Notes: generated by a model from the letters alone, not told the origin. Shown: positions 22,872 through 31,300, counted from the stretch's first letter. The stretch: 34,585 bases of DNA from CAZPLZ01 sp964587525 (GCA_964587525.1 CAZPLZ010000006.1:1-34585), one strand, 5' to 3'. Program-made: numbers and translations.

Positions 22872-24518
22872 ATGGATAAGCTCCGCGCTGATCTGCAAAT
22901 CCTCCGGCACGGAAAACGGCAAGGAACGGCAGGAACGCTCCGGTCCTATCTGCGGCTCTCCGGTCCCGGCTGGCTCCAGGGCGCGCTGACCCTGGGAGGC
23001 GGCAGCCTGGCGAGCAGTCTCTATCTGGGCGTGCTGGGCGGTTTCAGCCTGCTCTGGCTGCAACCCATCGCCATGGTGCTCGGCATTATCATGCTGAGCG
23101 CCATCGGATACGTGACCATGTCTACCGGAAAGCAGCCGTTTCAAGCCGTGAACGAGCACATCAACCCGGTGCTCGGCTGGGGCTGGGCTCTGGCCTCCCT
23201 CGTGGCGAGCATGGTTTGGTGCCTGCCCCAGTATTCCCTGGCCACCGCCGTGCTGCAGCAAAACCTCCTGCCCGGACTCCTCGGTCCTGAGGGTGTCCTG
23301 GGCGATACTGCGGGAAAACTTGTGATTGCCCTTTGCATCCTGGCTTTGTGCACGCTGATCACCTGGAGCTACGGAAGTGGCAGCCGGGGGGTGAAACTTT
23401 ACGAGTCGTTCCTGAAAGTCATGGTGGGCGTGATCGTCCTCTGTTTTGCCGGGGTAATCGTCAAGATGAGTCTGTCACCCCAGGGGCTAGACTGGGCTGG
23501 AATCCTTCGGGGATTCATCCCCAATCTCGATAGCCTCTTCACGCCCTCGGAGATATTCAGGCGTTTGCTGGCGAACATCCCCGGGGAAGAACGGAAATTC
23601 TGGACAGACCTGATCGTCTCCCGGCAGCGGGATGTGATCATTGCGGCGGCGGCCACGGCAGTAGGAATCAACATGACCTTTCTCTTCCCCTATTCGATCC
23701 TGTCCCGGGGCTGGAACAAGGAGTTTCGCGGCCTGGCTGTCTTTGACCTGGCCACCGGCATGCTGATCCCCTTCACACTCGCGACCAGCTTTGTGGTCAT
23801 TTCCGCTGCGGCAGCGTTCCATGGCGTCCCAGCGCAAGGCTTTTCAAGCACAACCAACGCACAAGTTCTGCCAGCCGACCTTAAGCCCAAAATGGCCGCC
23901 GAGTATGAAAGGCTGGTGCAAACCCGACTCAGCTACAACCCCAGGCCCGTCAGCCTGGCGGAAAAAAAACTGGCAGCCACCTTGCTGACGCGCGACGCCC
24001 GGGACCTGGCCCAATCCCTGGCTCCATTGACCGGTGGCCTGTTTTCCCACGTGGTCTTCGGTATCGGGGTGCTGGGGATGACGCTCTCCACGATCACGCT
24101 CCTGATGCTGGTCTCTGGATTCATCGTCTGTGTGATGTTGGGACTTCCACCAACCGGCTGGCCGTACCGGCTTGGAACCCTGGCGGCGGCGACCGGGATC
24201 CTGGGGCCCTTTATCTGGAAGCAGGCTGCGTTTTACCTGGCGGTTCCCATCTCGGTCTTCGGCATGGTGCTGCTGCCCATCGCTTACCTCACATTCTTGT
24301 GGATGATGAACAAGCCAAGTCTCTTGGGAAAGGAAATGCCCCATGGAGGCCGCAGGGTTACCTGGAATCTGCTGATGGGCCTTGCAACTGGCATCGTCAC
24401 CTTTGCCAGCGTCTCCACCGTGTGGAATAAGACAGGCTGGATAGGAGTCAGCGCTCTAGTGTTATTCCTTGCCCTGGCTTTAGCGGTCCATGCGCTGCGC
24501 CGCCCTAGTGAGCGTTAA
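22872..24518 (+). CDS. NRAMP-related membrane transporter without the DPGN metal motif
   Basis: This 548-residue membrane protein has about 11-12 hydrophobic segments arranged like NRAMP/SLC11. The first segment GPGWLQGALTLGGGSLASSL aligns with the NRAMP TM1 (GPGF...DPGN), but the DPGN metal-binding motif is GGGS (42-45). In the TM6 equivalent the MPH motif is MTF (268-270) within GINMTFLFPYSILSRGW. True NRAMPs move divalent metals with protons. Loss of the metal-binding Asp and Asn suggests a different substrate, possibly the organic compound handled by the neighbouring enzymes. A long soluble loop (~residues 318-375) is present. The gene lies 27 bases after the aldo/keto reductase with no Shine-Dalgarno. 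Confidence 0.75.
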   Translation: MDKLRADLQILRHGKRQGTAGTLRSYLRLSGPGWLQGALTLGGGSLASSLYLGVLGGFSLLWLQPIAMVLGIIMLSAIGYVTMSTGKQPFQAVNEHINPVLGWGWALASLVASMVWCLPQYSLATAVLQQNLLPGLLGPEGVLGDTAGKLVIALCILALCTLITWSYGSGSRGVKLYESFLKVMVGVIVLCFAGVIVKMSLSPQGLDWAGILRGFIPNLDSLFTPSEIFRRLLANIPGEERKFWTDLIVSRQRDVIIAAAATAVGINMTFLFPYSILSRGWNKEFRGLAVFDLATGMLIPFTLATSFVVISAAAAFHGVPAQGFSSTTNAQVLPADLKPKMAAEYERLVQTRLSYNPRPVSLAEKKLAATLLTRDARDLAQSLAPLTGGLFSHVVFGIGVLGMTLSTITLLMLVSGFIVCVMLGLPPTGWPYRLGTLAAATGILGPFIWKQAAFYLAVPISVFGMVLLPIAYLTFLWMMNKPSLLGKEMPHGGRRVTWNLLMGLATGIVTFASVSTVWNKTGWIGVSALVLFLALALAVHALRRPSER

Positions 24519-24589
24519 TTGACGATGCGGGCGAGCAGGCCATCACGCCAACCGGTGGCCGGTGAGCATAGTGGTGTCGAGCAATAATG

Positions 24590-24595
24590 TATACT
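24590..24595 (+). promoter_or_regulatory. Candidate -10 box before the zinc alcohol dehydrogenase
   Basis: TATACT lies 31 bases before the ATG. The predicted leader of roughly 25 bases contains a GGAGGT ribosome site at 24614-24619. The 108-base gap after the transporter gene makes an internal promoter plausible. Confidence 0.4.
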
Positions 24596-24626
24596 GTCTC
24601 CGTTCAATGACCTGGAGGTCTTGCGT

Positions 24627-25631
24627 ATGAAAGTTGTCAGGATGGCCAACCGGAAGGCGGAGCTGATCGATGTTCCGGATCCCAAGATCAAACGAGAGTA
24701 CGTGCTGGTCAAAAATTACGTGGCGCCCATGTGCACCGAGTATCACGCCTTCAAGAACGGGCAGGAATCCTCCTCGTTGGGCCATGAGGCGGCCGGGGAG
24801 GTCGTGCAGATCGCGCAGCCCGGAAGATTTAAGGTCGGGGACCGGGTCGTCGCGATGCCGCTGTACGGCTGTGGTGGGTGCACGCTCTGCCTGGCGGGAG
24901 ACTACATTCACTGCGAGCAAGGCGTGGATCCGCTCCAGGTCTGCGACTCGCCGTCGGGAACCGCGACCTACGCTCAATATCTCATCAAGCCGGACCGGCT
25001 GCTGATCCCCATCCCGGACGGGATGTCGTACGAGCACGCCAGCATGGCGTGCTGTGGCATGGGGCCGACGTTCAGCGCCATGCAAAAAATGAACGTCACC
25101 GCATTCGACACGGTGCTGATCACCGGCATGGGCCCGGTCGGGATCGGGGGCGTGGTCAACGCGCGGTACCTCGGCGCCCGCGTCATCGCGGTGGAGAGCC
25201 ATCCGTACCGGGCGGCCCTGGCGAAATCACTTGGTGCCGAGGCGGTGATCAACCCCCAGGACGAGCGGGCGCTGGATCAGGTCAGGGAACTGACCAGAGG
25301 GAACGGAGTGGACAAAGCGATAGAAACCAGCGGCACGCCGGCCAGCAAGCCTTTCCTTATTAAGGCAGTCCGACGCCGGGGCCAGGTGGCTTTTGTCGGG
25401 TGGAGCGGGCAGGTGGATGCCAGCGAGATCATCGCCAAAGGCCTGGTAGTGCACGGTGTCTGGCACTGGAACCTGGCCGATGCTCCCCGCATCATGCAGG
25501 CGATCCACGGCTCCGCCGATCTGCTCAAGAAATCCATCACCCATACGTTTCCGATGAGCAAGATCCAGGAGGTGTTCGAGCTTCAGATCACCGGCAACTG
25601 CGGCAAGGTCCTCCTGCGTCCCTGGGAATAA
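24627..25631 (+). CDS. Zinc-binding medium-chain alcohol/polyol dehydrogenase
   Basis: This 334-residue MDR-family dehydrogenase has catalytic zinc ligands C36 and H53-E54 (SSLGHEAAGEV). The structural zinc cysteines are C82, C85, C88 and C96 (GCGGCTLCLAGDYIHC). The Rossmann glycine motif is GMGPVGIGG, then VDKAIETSGT. The pattern is like sorbitol, threonine and L-idonate-type dehydrogenases that oxidise a secondary alcohol with NAD(P). The ATG at 24627 is chosen because GGAGGT lies 7 bases upstream; a TTG six bases earlier is in frame but not needed. It is the last gene of the run that starts at 19848 and converges with the isomerase/epimerase gene. Confidence 0.88.
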   Translation: MKVVRMANRKAELIDVPDPKIKREYVLVKNYVAPMCTEYHAFKNGQESSSLGHEAAGEVVQIAQPGRFKVGDRVVAMPLYGCGGCTLCLAGDYIHCEQGVDPLQVCDSPSGTATYAQYLIKPDRLLIPIPDGMSYEHASMACCGMGPTFSAMQKMNVTAFDTVLITGMGPVGIGGVVNARYLGARVIAVESHPYRAALAKSLGAEAVINPQDERALDQVRELTRGNGVDKAIETSGTPASKPFLIKAVRRRGQVAFVGWSGQVDASEIIAKGLVVHGVWHWNLADAPRIMQAIHGSADLLKKSITHTFPMSKIQEVFELQITGNCGKVLLRPWE

Positions 25632-25693
25632 GCTGACGCGGGCGAGCCAAGAGCGAAAAGGTTTCGGGCGCCCGGGCCGGGCGGCTCCCTTAA

Positions 25694-26551
25694 CTATAGG
25701 CCTGCTGTGCGGAAGATCCGGTCCATCGCGCCGGCGACGGTGGTGAGCCGGGCCTCGTCGGATGGCAGATCCTGCAACTCCTTTTTGAAGGGCTCCGGCG
25801 TGACCGGGCCGTCGTATCCGATCTCCCTCAAGGTGCCCAGGAACCCGGCGATGTCGATCACGCCGGTCTCGCCGGGCAGCTCGCGCTTGGAGTCAATCTG
25901 CTCATCGATCGGGATGCCTCGCGGAGCGTCGTTGACGTGGACGTAAACGACCTCTTTGGGCTGCAGAGCTTTCAGCGCCGCAAGGGTGGAATGCGACGTG
26001 TACCAGTGCCAGCAGTCCAGCAGGAGCCCGACGTTGGGCCCGATCTCCCGGCCCATCGCCAGCATCTCCTCCATCGTGTGGATGAACGGATGGCGCTTCC
26101 CGGCTCGCAGTGTCTTGGGCCCGATGAATTCCAGGCCCAGGTGGCAGCCGTGCTCGGCCAGGATGCGCGCGATCGGGGTAAATCGCTCGACATGAAACCG
26201 GTAATTTTCCTCAAACGGTTTTTCGTCTGAACACGGCAAGATATATGTAAACGTGCGCGGGCTGCCCAACGCGGCCCCCGCCTTGGCCAGGCGCGGGAGG
26301 GCCTCCAGGTCCCTCCGCCATTTCTCGTCGGTCGTCCGCCACCCATCCGGCAAGGACCAGCCTCCCGGCTTGACCCCTGCCCCGGCGAAGATCGCCCGGA
26401 CGGCTTCCGCGCCTTGCTGGTCGATAAGATCGGCCACCTCGTGAATGGAAAACTCCACGCCGCCGAATCCAGTTTTTGCGGCAGCGGTGCAAAGTTCACT
26501 GAGATTGCGCGTGCGCACCCCGATGGCTCCCGGACTGACGGTCTTGAACAT
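25694..26551 (-). CDS. Sugar isomerase/epimerase-like TIM-barrel protein
   Basis: This 285-residue AP-endonuclease-2/xylose-isomerase-like barrel shows metal-site acids in order: GFGGVEFSIHE early, HLGLEFIGPKT (central Glu), LLLDCWHWY (Asp plus His), YVHVNDAPRG (His/Asp) and GPVTPEPFKKEL (final Glu). Family members isomerise or epimerise keto-sugars, dehydrate inososes, or act as lyases on 3-keto-glycosides. No export signal with this start. A longer frame begins at 26680, but the ATG at 26551 begins the first barrel strand (MFKTVSPGAIGVRT) and overlaps the stop of a small upstream frame as TGATG. The gene is the distal member of the ThuA-DUF1080 operon. Confidence 0.8.
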   Translation of the reverse strand: MFKTVSPGAIGVRTRNLSELCTAAAKTGFGGVEFSIHEVADLIDQQGAEAVRAIFAGAGVKPGGWSLPDGWRTTDEKWRRDLEALPRLAKAGAALGSPRTFTYILPCSDEKPFEENYRFHVERFTPIARILAEHGCHLGLEFIGPKTLRAGKRHPFIHTMEEMLAMGREIGPNVGLLLDCWHWYTSHSTLAALKALQPKEVVYVHVNDAPRGIPIDEQIDSKRELPGETGVIDIAGFLGTLREIGYDGPVTPEPFKKELQDLPSDEARLTTVAGAMDRIFRTAGL

Positions 26552-26640
26552 CAAAATGACCGTAACAGTTTGAGCAGCTTGCGGTCCAGTTGGTGACCAC
26601 GGTACTTCTCGTACTCCACGTCTTCCCTGAAACTGTCCAA
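26551..26640 (-). CDS. Candidate 29-residue small ORF coupled to the isomerase/epimerase gene
   Basis: A TTG-initiated frame preceded closely by GGAGGA encodes MDSFREDVEYEKYRGHQLDR followed by KLLKLLRSF. Its TGA overlaps the ATG of the next gene as TGATG. The composition is charged and helix-forming rather than random. The same frame is open back to 26703. It could be a real microprotein, a translational-coupling leader, or the tail of a decayed gene. No family recognised. Confidence 0.35.
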   Translation of the reverse strand: MDSFREDVEYEKYRGHQLDRKLLKLLRSF

Positions 26641-26704
26641 CGGTCCTCCGATGGAGCCGCGGCGGCGCGGGATAGGACATGAGCCGGATCCGGCAATCCG
26701 CCTG

Positions 26705-27544
26705 CTACGGCTGCTTCAGCGGACGGATCCAGATATTGCGGTAGCGCACCGGATCGCCGTGATCTTGCAGCCTCAAGGAGCCCTTGGACCCATGGGCACT
26801 GTACTCGGCAAGTTCCCGGTGCCGGGTGGAACCCATCAGGGTGGTATGGTTGTGGACGACCACCCCGTTGTGTAACACCGTGATGGTAGCCGGCGATTCG
26901 AGCTTCCCCTTCTTGTTAAAGCGCGGGGCGGTAAAGAGAATGTCATACACCTGCCACTCACCCGGCTTGCGGGAGGCATTGACGAGTGGCGGGTACTGGC
27001 CATAGATTGCGGCGGCCTGGCCGTCGGGGTAGGTGACATTCTGATAGCTGTTCAGCACCTGCACTTCATACCGGCCAAATAAGAACACCCCGCTGTTGCC
27101 GAGGCCTTGGCCGCTTCCCTTCGAAGGCTTCGGCGTGGCCCACTCGATGTGGAGCTGGCAGTCGCCGAATTTATCACGCGTGCTGATGTCGCCGCCCCCC
27201 GAAGTCCCCCTCGAAGGCACCTCCATATATCCGTTCTCGACATTCCAGCCGGCAGGCCTGCCATTCCCGCTCTGCCATTTGGAAAGGTCGGTGCCGTCGA
27301 ACAGCACGGTGGCATCCGATGGCGGCTTACCGGTCCTCTTTTGGGTGCTGGCGCTTCCAGGCGTGATCACCACCGGTTGCGGCCGCCTGCCGTCGTGCAC
27401 GCGCCACTTGCCACCAGGCAGGAAGGGTGTGTTGTCGTAGCCGACGTGGGTTTTTTGTTTCGAGGCTCCCGTGCAAAGGTACGGTGTCACGGTACCAGTG
27501 ACAGCAACGAGTACACCCACTGCAATCCATCGTTTCTTGCTCAT
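26705..27544 (-). CDS. Secreted DUF1080 (3-keto-disaccharide hydrolase) domain protein
   Basis: This 279-residue protein has an N-terminal signal or anchor (KKRWIAVGVLVAVTGTVTPY) and a DUF1080 jelly roll from about residue 72. The domain opens DATVLFDGTDLSKW and holds WNVENGYMEVP, GDCQLHIEWATP, GNSGVFLFGRYEVQVLNSY and a terminal LRLQDHGDPVRYRNIWIRPL. Characterised members hydrolyse glycosides whose sugar was first oxidised at C3, so the partner would be a Gfo/Idh dehydrogenase. The ATG at 27544 is chosen because AGGAGG lies 7 bases upstream; the ATG at 27562 has no such site. The gene sits 37 bases after the ThuA-like gene in the same operon. Confidence 0.85.
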   Translation of the reverse strand: MSKKRWIAVGVLVAVTGTVTPYLCTGASKQKTHVGYDNTPFLPGGKWRVHDGRRPQPVVITPGSASTQKRTGKPPSDATVLFDGTDLSKWQSGNGRPAGWNVENGYMEVPSRGTSGGGDISTRDKFGDCQLHIEWATPKPSKGSGQGLGNSGVFLFGRYEVQVLNSYQNVTYPDGQAAAIYGQYPPLVNASRKPGEWQVYDILFTAPRFNKKGKLESPATITVLHNGVVVHNHTTLMGSTRHRELAEYSAHGSKGSLRLQDHGDPVRYRNIWIRPLKQP

Positions 27545-27581
27545 GGCATGACCTCCTTTCATAGGTATGGCTCAACCTTGA

Positions 27582-28256
27582 TTATGGGCTTTCCTTCGCC
27601 GCCGCTTTCCGCCCGGCGGCCCAGAATACCGCGCTGACGAGCATCCGCCTGAAACTCTCGTTCTTGAAATCTTCAGGGTGGCCCAGAGACGTGTAAAAGA
27701 TTCGGCCGCCATTGTGTAACCGGGTCCACGCCACAGGCTCCGTACCCTTCGGAGAGGTACCAATCAAAAGCACCTGGACGTCAGGAGCCAAAGCGGGATT
27801 CTTATAAAGCGATCCGACCGTGGAGAATGGGACGACGCCATCCAGCACCGGATGCCCCTTGGCGCTCTCGGCGATGCTCACCTGAGTGATCCCCTCCCCA
27901 TAATGATTCTGATAATCCCCCCCAAGGACTTCTCTGTCGAAGGCCAGCCAGTTTTGAAACGCATGGCTGGCAGTGCGCAGCGCGATGACCGGCTTGCCGG
28001 CCCGGCAGTAGGCCTTGATCTTCTCCAACTGCTTTGGAGGAGGCTCCATCCGCCGGGTGAACAACACCATCAGGTCGCACGTGTCAAGGGCTTCAAGCCC
28101 CGGAAGGTCCATGTCCTTTTCCTCTCCGAAGACCTGAACACACGCGATGTGGTAATTCTTCTCGAGGTAGCGCTGAAATTCGCTAAGAGACTCGTGCGAG
28201 TTGTACTCCGCAGAGCCGGAGATCAGGCAAATCCACAGAAGCGGCTGGCTTCCCAT
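27582..28256 (-). CDS. ThuA-like (trehalose utilisation) domain protein
   Basis: This 224-residue class-I glutamine-amidotransferase-like fold of the ThuA family has an N-terminal strand LLWICLISGSAEYNSHES, then LEALDTCDLMVLFTRRMEPP, GKPVIALRTASHAFQNW, the GGDYQNHYGEG segment and the C-terminal GRIFYTSLGHPEDFKNESFR. The Cys of true amidotransferases is absent at the nucleophile elbow (RTASHAF). ThuA proteins accompany Gfo/Idh enzymes in 3-keto-sugar metabolism, but their reaction is poorly known. No signal peptide. First gene of the operon with DUF1080 and isomerase/epimerase; its TATAAT box ends 8 bases before the ATG. Confidence 0.85.
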   Translation of the reverse strand: MGSQPLLWICLISGSAEYNSHESLSEFQRYLEKNYHIACVQVFGEEKDMDLPGLEALDTCDLMVLFTRRMEPPPKQLEKIKAYCRAGKPVIALRTASHAFQNWLAFDREVLGGDYQNHYGEGITQVSIAESAKGHPVLDGVVPFSTVGSLYKNPALAPDVQVLLIGTSPKGTEPVAWTRLHNGGRIFYTSLGHPEDFKNESFRRMLVSAVFWAAGRKAAAKESP

Positions 28257-28264
28257 GCGAGGGC

Positions 28265-28270
28265 ATTATA
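28265..28270 (-). promoter_or_regulatory. Candidate -10 box of the ThuA-DUF1080-epimerase operon
   Basis: A perfect TATAAT on the minus strand ends 8 bases before the ATG at 28256 (GCCCTCGC between, no Shine-Dalgarno). This predicts a leaderless message. No good -35 match. Confidence 0.5.
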
Positions 28271-28308
28271 ACCGGTCGGTCATGCACAGTTGGCCGGCCA
28301 CCACACGG

Positions 28309-28314
28309 TATGAT
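28309..28314 (+). promoter_or_regulatory. Candidate -10 box of the sulfatase gene
   Basis: TATGAT (5 of 6 to consensus) ends 8 bases before the ATG at 28323 (ACGTTCCC between, no Shine-Dalgarno). It shares the 66-base divergent gap with the ThuA promoter. Confidence 0.45.
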
Positions 28315-28322
28315 ACGTTCCC

Positions 28323-29765
28323 ATGAGCCGTTTCACCCTTGTGGTTGCTGCCGCCCTGGCAAGCTGCACCATCCTCCACCAGGATGGCCACACCCTCAGC
28401 CAGCGAATGGCGCGGCCGAACATCCTCTTTTGCATTTCGGATGACCAGTCCTGGGCGCACACGAGCTTCGCGGGTGATCCAGTCGTAAAAACCCCAGCCT
28501 TTGATCGCGTCGCCCGCGAGGGAGTGTACTTCTCACACGCGTTTTGCTCCTCGCCGTCGTGCACGCCCTCACGCGGGACCATCCTTACCGGCCAGCACTT
28601 CTGGCGGTTGGAGCAAGGAGCCAACCTGTACGGCACGTTGCCGGTGAAATTCCCAGTCTTTTCCGACCTCCTAGAGAAGGCAGGTTACCACGTCGGCTTC
28701 ACACGCAAAGGATGGAGCCCAGGCAAGCACGAACCTGGAGGCCGCCGGCGCAACCCTGCGGGACCGCGGTATAAGACCTTCGAGCAGTTCCTCCAAGAAA
28801 GGCCGCCCGGAAAGCCATTTTGTTTCTGGTTCGGGAGTTCCGACCCGCACCGCAAATACGTCAAAGGCTCTGGCGCCAAGTCCGGGATGAAGATCGAGGA
28901 CGTGAAAGTTCCGGCGTTCCTTCCGGACGTCCCTGAGGTCCGCAGCGATATCCTGGACTATTTCTTCGAGATCCAGCGGTTCGACCACCAGGTCGGCGAG
29001 ATGTTAGCCGTTCTCGAAAAAGCTGGCGAACTCGACAACACCATCATTGTGATCACTTCCGATAATGGAATGCCGTTTCCTCGCGCCAAAACCAATCTGT
29101 ACGACTATGGGGTGCGCATGCCGCTGGCCATCCGCTGGGCTGCAAGGGTCAAAGGTGGCCGAGTGGTGACGGACTTTATCAACTTCGCCGACTTCGCACC
29201 GACGTTCCTAAAAGCGGCCGGGGTGGAGGTGCCGTCACAGATGTCCGGCCGTAGCTTCCTAAACGTGCTGCGGTCCGGCAAGCGAGGCCGGCTTGATCCG
29301 GCCCGCGACAGTACCGTCGTGGGCAGGGAACGCCATGTGCCGCGACCTGACGGCTCAGGGTACCCCATGCGGGCGATCAGGACCGATGATTATCTTTACA
29401 TCCGCAATTTCAAGCCGGACCGTTGGCCCGCCGGGGACCCGCCGTGGTATGCCGACATCGACGGCTCCCCTTCCAAGAAATACATGCTGACCCACCGGGA
29501 AGATCAAGATGTCTTACCGCTGTTTGATCTGGCCTTCGGCAAGCGTCACGCAGAAGAGCTCTACGCCATCAAGAACGACCCGGCACAGCTCAATAACCTC
29601 GCCGGCGATCCTGCTTACGCTGCGGCCAAGGAGAAGCTGGCCTCCGAGCTAGGCCGGATCTTGCATGAAACCGGCGACCCCCGCGCCCTCGGCCAGCCTA
29701 TGACCTGGGACAGCGATCCGTACTACGGGCGCTGGCGGCCGCCTCAAAAAACCAACCAGAAGTAA
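28323..29765 (+). CDS. S1-family sulfatase (SGSH-like), probably exported
   Basis: This 480-residue type-I sulfatase carries the sulfatase signature C80-T-P-S-R84, in which the Cys is converted to formylglycine. Calcium-binding residues include D40-D41 (SDDQSW) and D247-N248 (TSDNGMPFPRAKTNLYDYG). The DNGMPFPRAK pattern and the C-terminal GYPMRAIRTDDYLYIRNFKP segment resemble the N-sulfoglucosamine sulfohydrolase-like branch (S1_8 type). The N-terminus FTLVVAAALASC ends in a lipobox-like LASC (C15), so a lipoprotein is possible. It removes sulfate esters or sulfamates from polysaccharide. No formylglycine-generating or radical-SAM maturase is in the window. Divergent from the ThuA operon and convergent with the Tat-exported dehydrogenase, with a palindromic repeat between. 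Confidence 0.9.
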   Translation: MSRFTLVVAAALASCTILHQDGHTLSQRMARPNILFCISDDQSWAHTSFAGDPVVKTPAFDRVAREGVYFSHAFCSSPSCTPSRGTILTGQHFWRLEQGANLYGTLPVKFPVFSDLLEKAGYHVGFTRKGWSPGKHEPGGRRRNPAGPRYKTFEQFLQERPPGKPFCFWFGSSDPHRKYVKGSGAKSGMKIEDVKVPAFLPDVPEVRSDILDYFFEIQRFDHQVGEMLAVLEKAGELDNTIIVITSDNGMPFPRAKTNLYDYGVRMPLAIRWAARVKGGRVVTDFINFADFAPTFLKAAGVEVPSQMSGRSFLNVLRSGKRGRLDPARDSTVVGRERHVPRPDGSGYPMRAIRTDDYLYIRNFKPDRWPAGDPPWYADIDGSPSKKYMLTHREDQDVLPLFDLAFGKRHAEELYAIKNDPAQLNNLAGDPAYAAAKEKLASELGRILHETGDPRALGQPMTWDSDPYYGRWRPPQKTNQK

Positions 29766-29778
29766 AGGACCCCCTCAC

Positions 29779-29805
29779 CCTCTCTCCCATCTTGTGGGGG
29801 AGAGG
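29779..29805. repeat. Palindromic C-rich/G-rich repeat, copy 2 (between convergent genes)
   Basis: CCTCTCTCCC (29779-29788) pairs with GGGGGAGAGG (29796-29805) across a 7-base loop with one mismatch, lying between two convergent stop codons. It shares CCCTCTCTCCC with copy 3 and could act as a bidirectional transcript end, though no U-run follows. Confidence 0.55.
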
Positions 29806-29821
29806 AGGCGGCATATCCAAC

Positions 29822-31300
29822 TTATACTTTTTCCGGCACCACGAAGGGCTTGCGGTACTCCCGGGTGAGCAGGGCGTTGGCCTGGCGGCTTCCCTTGAAG
29901 GTCTCCGAGATAGGATCAATCGCCAGCCGTTTACCCAGGGTGATCCGGGTGGTCCGCAGATCGACACCGTTGTCCGTGAGGTGGGCCTGCAACCGTTCAC
30001 AGGCATCCTTGGTGTCCGGATCATCGCCGAACGGTTTGGCGGCAGCCTTGAACCGCTTCGGCGTGCCCAGCTGGTAGGAAATATTCCCCAGATGACAGAG
30101 GGCACTAGAGAGATGGCCCTCCAGAATCTCGGCGTTCAAGGTTGACCGGTCGCGGGAACGGGCCGCGTCCAGGAAATTGCGCATGTGGTCTCCCCCGCCG
30201 GAGAATTTCTTAACTTCGTTTCCTTTGAGGTCGTAGGCTACCACGTTGCCGTACCCGTACCACACGACATATCCGTTCTCGCATGCAAACACGTTGCCGA
30301 CCTTGGTCCTATGGAACTTTTCGGATTCCAGACCACGCACCTCGAAGATGAGCTGGCGGTCGCCATAATCCAGCGCGGTCACCAGCGAGTTCGGCGTGTT
30401 GGCATCATCCTCATATCCCAGGCGGCCGCCGATACTGATGACCGATTGCGCCAGCTCAGGCTTGTTGAGCCCCCAGCGGGCGATGTCCATCTGGTGAATG
30501 CCCTGATTCCCGAGGTCCCCGTTACCGTAGTCAAAGAACCAGTGCCAGTCATAGTGAAAGCGCTTGCGGCCCACCGGCTTCTTGGGGGCGGGCCCCAGCC
30601 ACAGGTTGTAATCCACCCCCGGCGGCACCTCACCCTTCCCTTGGACCTTCCCGATTGACTTTCTGCGCTTGTAACACAGGGCGTAAGCGGTCCGGATTTT
30701 TCCGAGCTTCTCCGCGTGCAGAAACTCAATGGCTTCCCGGGTGGCCTTCTGCGTGCGGCTCTGGGTGCCGGTCTGGACGATCCGCCCGTACTTCCCCGCC
30801 GCTTCCACCAGCCGCCGTCCTTCGCTCACATTGTGGCTGACCGGCTTTTCCACATACACGTCCTTGCCGGCTTGGACAGCCCAGATCGCCGCCAGGGAGT
30901 GCCAGTGATTGGGCGTGGCGATGGTGATCGCATTAAGTGATTTATCCTCCAGCACCTTGCGGATGTCCTTCTCAAAGGCAGGTTTTTTCCCGGTCTTTTC
31001 CTCCACAGTTTTGACGGCTTTTTCTCCCACGGTGGGATCTGGATCGCAGATAGCCGTGATCTCCACATCATCTTGGCGGAGCAACTGGCGGACGTGAGAC
31101 CTGCCTTGGCCGTGGACCCCCATGACCGCGACGTGAAGCCGGTCGTTCGGACCCACGCGCTTGCTGACCTCCTCGGTGGCGGCTGCTGCCCAGGCAGCCA
31201 CGGGCGCGATCGTCGCGGCCCCGGCAAACTGGATAGTGGTTTTCAGGAAATCCCGGCGAGACCACCGGCTGCCACGCTTTACCCGTTTCAAGTAGTTCAT
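29822..31300 (-). CDS. Tat-exported Gfo/Idh/MocA-family dehydrogenase
   Basis: This 492-residue protein has a twin-arginine signal (SRWSRRDFLKTT, residues 11-22, then a hydrophobic stretch to about AWAAAA), so it is probably exported folded with its bound cofactor. The Rossmann domain begins RLHVAVMGVHGQGRSHVRQL and the motif YVEKPVSHN is intact. The C-terminal domain has the WHWFFDYGNGDLGNQGIHQMD segment typical of the PVC exported group. Such enzymes oxidise sugar rings, often at C3, with a tightly bound nicotinamide cofactor. Its start overlaps the stop of the DUF6807-DUF1080 gene (ATGA), which strongly suggests joint action: one oxidises the glycoside, the other cleaves it. Confidence 0.9.
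   Translation of the reverse strand: MNYLKRVKRGSRWSRRDFLKTTIQFAGAATIAPVAAWAAAATEEVSKRVGPNDRLHVAVMGVHGQGRSHVRQLLRQDDVEITAICDPDPTVGEKAVKTVEEKTGKKPAFEKDIRKVLEDKSLNAITIATPNHWHSLAAIWAVQAGKDVYVEKPVSHNVSEGRRLVEAAGKYGRIVQTGTQSRTQKATREAIEFLHAEKLGKIRTAYALCYKRRKSIGKVQGKGEVPPGVDYNLWLGPAPKKPVGRKRFHYDWHWFFDYGNGDLGNQGIHQMDIARWGLNKPELAQSVISIGGRLGYEDDANTPNSLVTALDYGDRQLIFEVRGLESEKFHRTKVGNVFACENGYVVWYGYGNVVAYDLKGNEVKKFSGGGDHMRNFLDAARSRDRSTLNAEILEGHLSSALCHLGNISYQLGTPKRFKAAAKPFGDDPDTKDACERLQAHLTDNGVDLRTTRITLGKRLAIDPISETFKGSRQANALLTREYRKPFVVPEKV

Noticed and set aside
24551..24563. ACCGG-TGG-CCGGT hairpin as a terminator after the NRAMP-like gene
   Set aside because: The stem is only 5 pairs and no T-run follows; not enough to call.
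25660..25690. GC-rich self-complementary stretch between the convergent zinc dehydrogenase and epimerase genes
   Set aside because: Could be a terminator, but pairing is irregular and there is no T-run on either strand.
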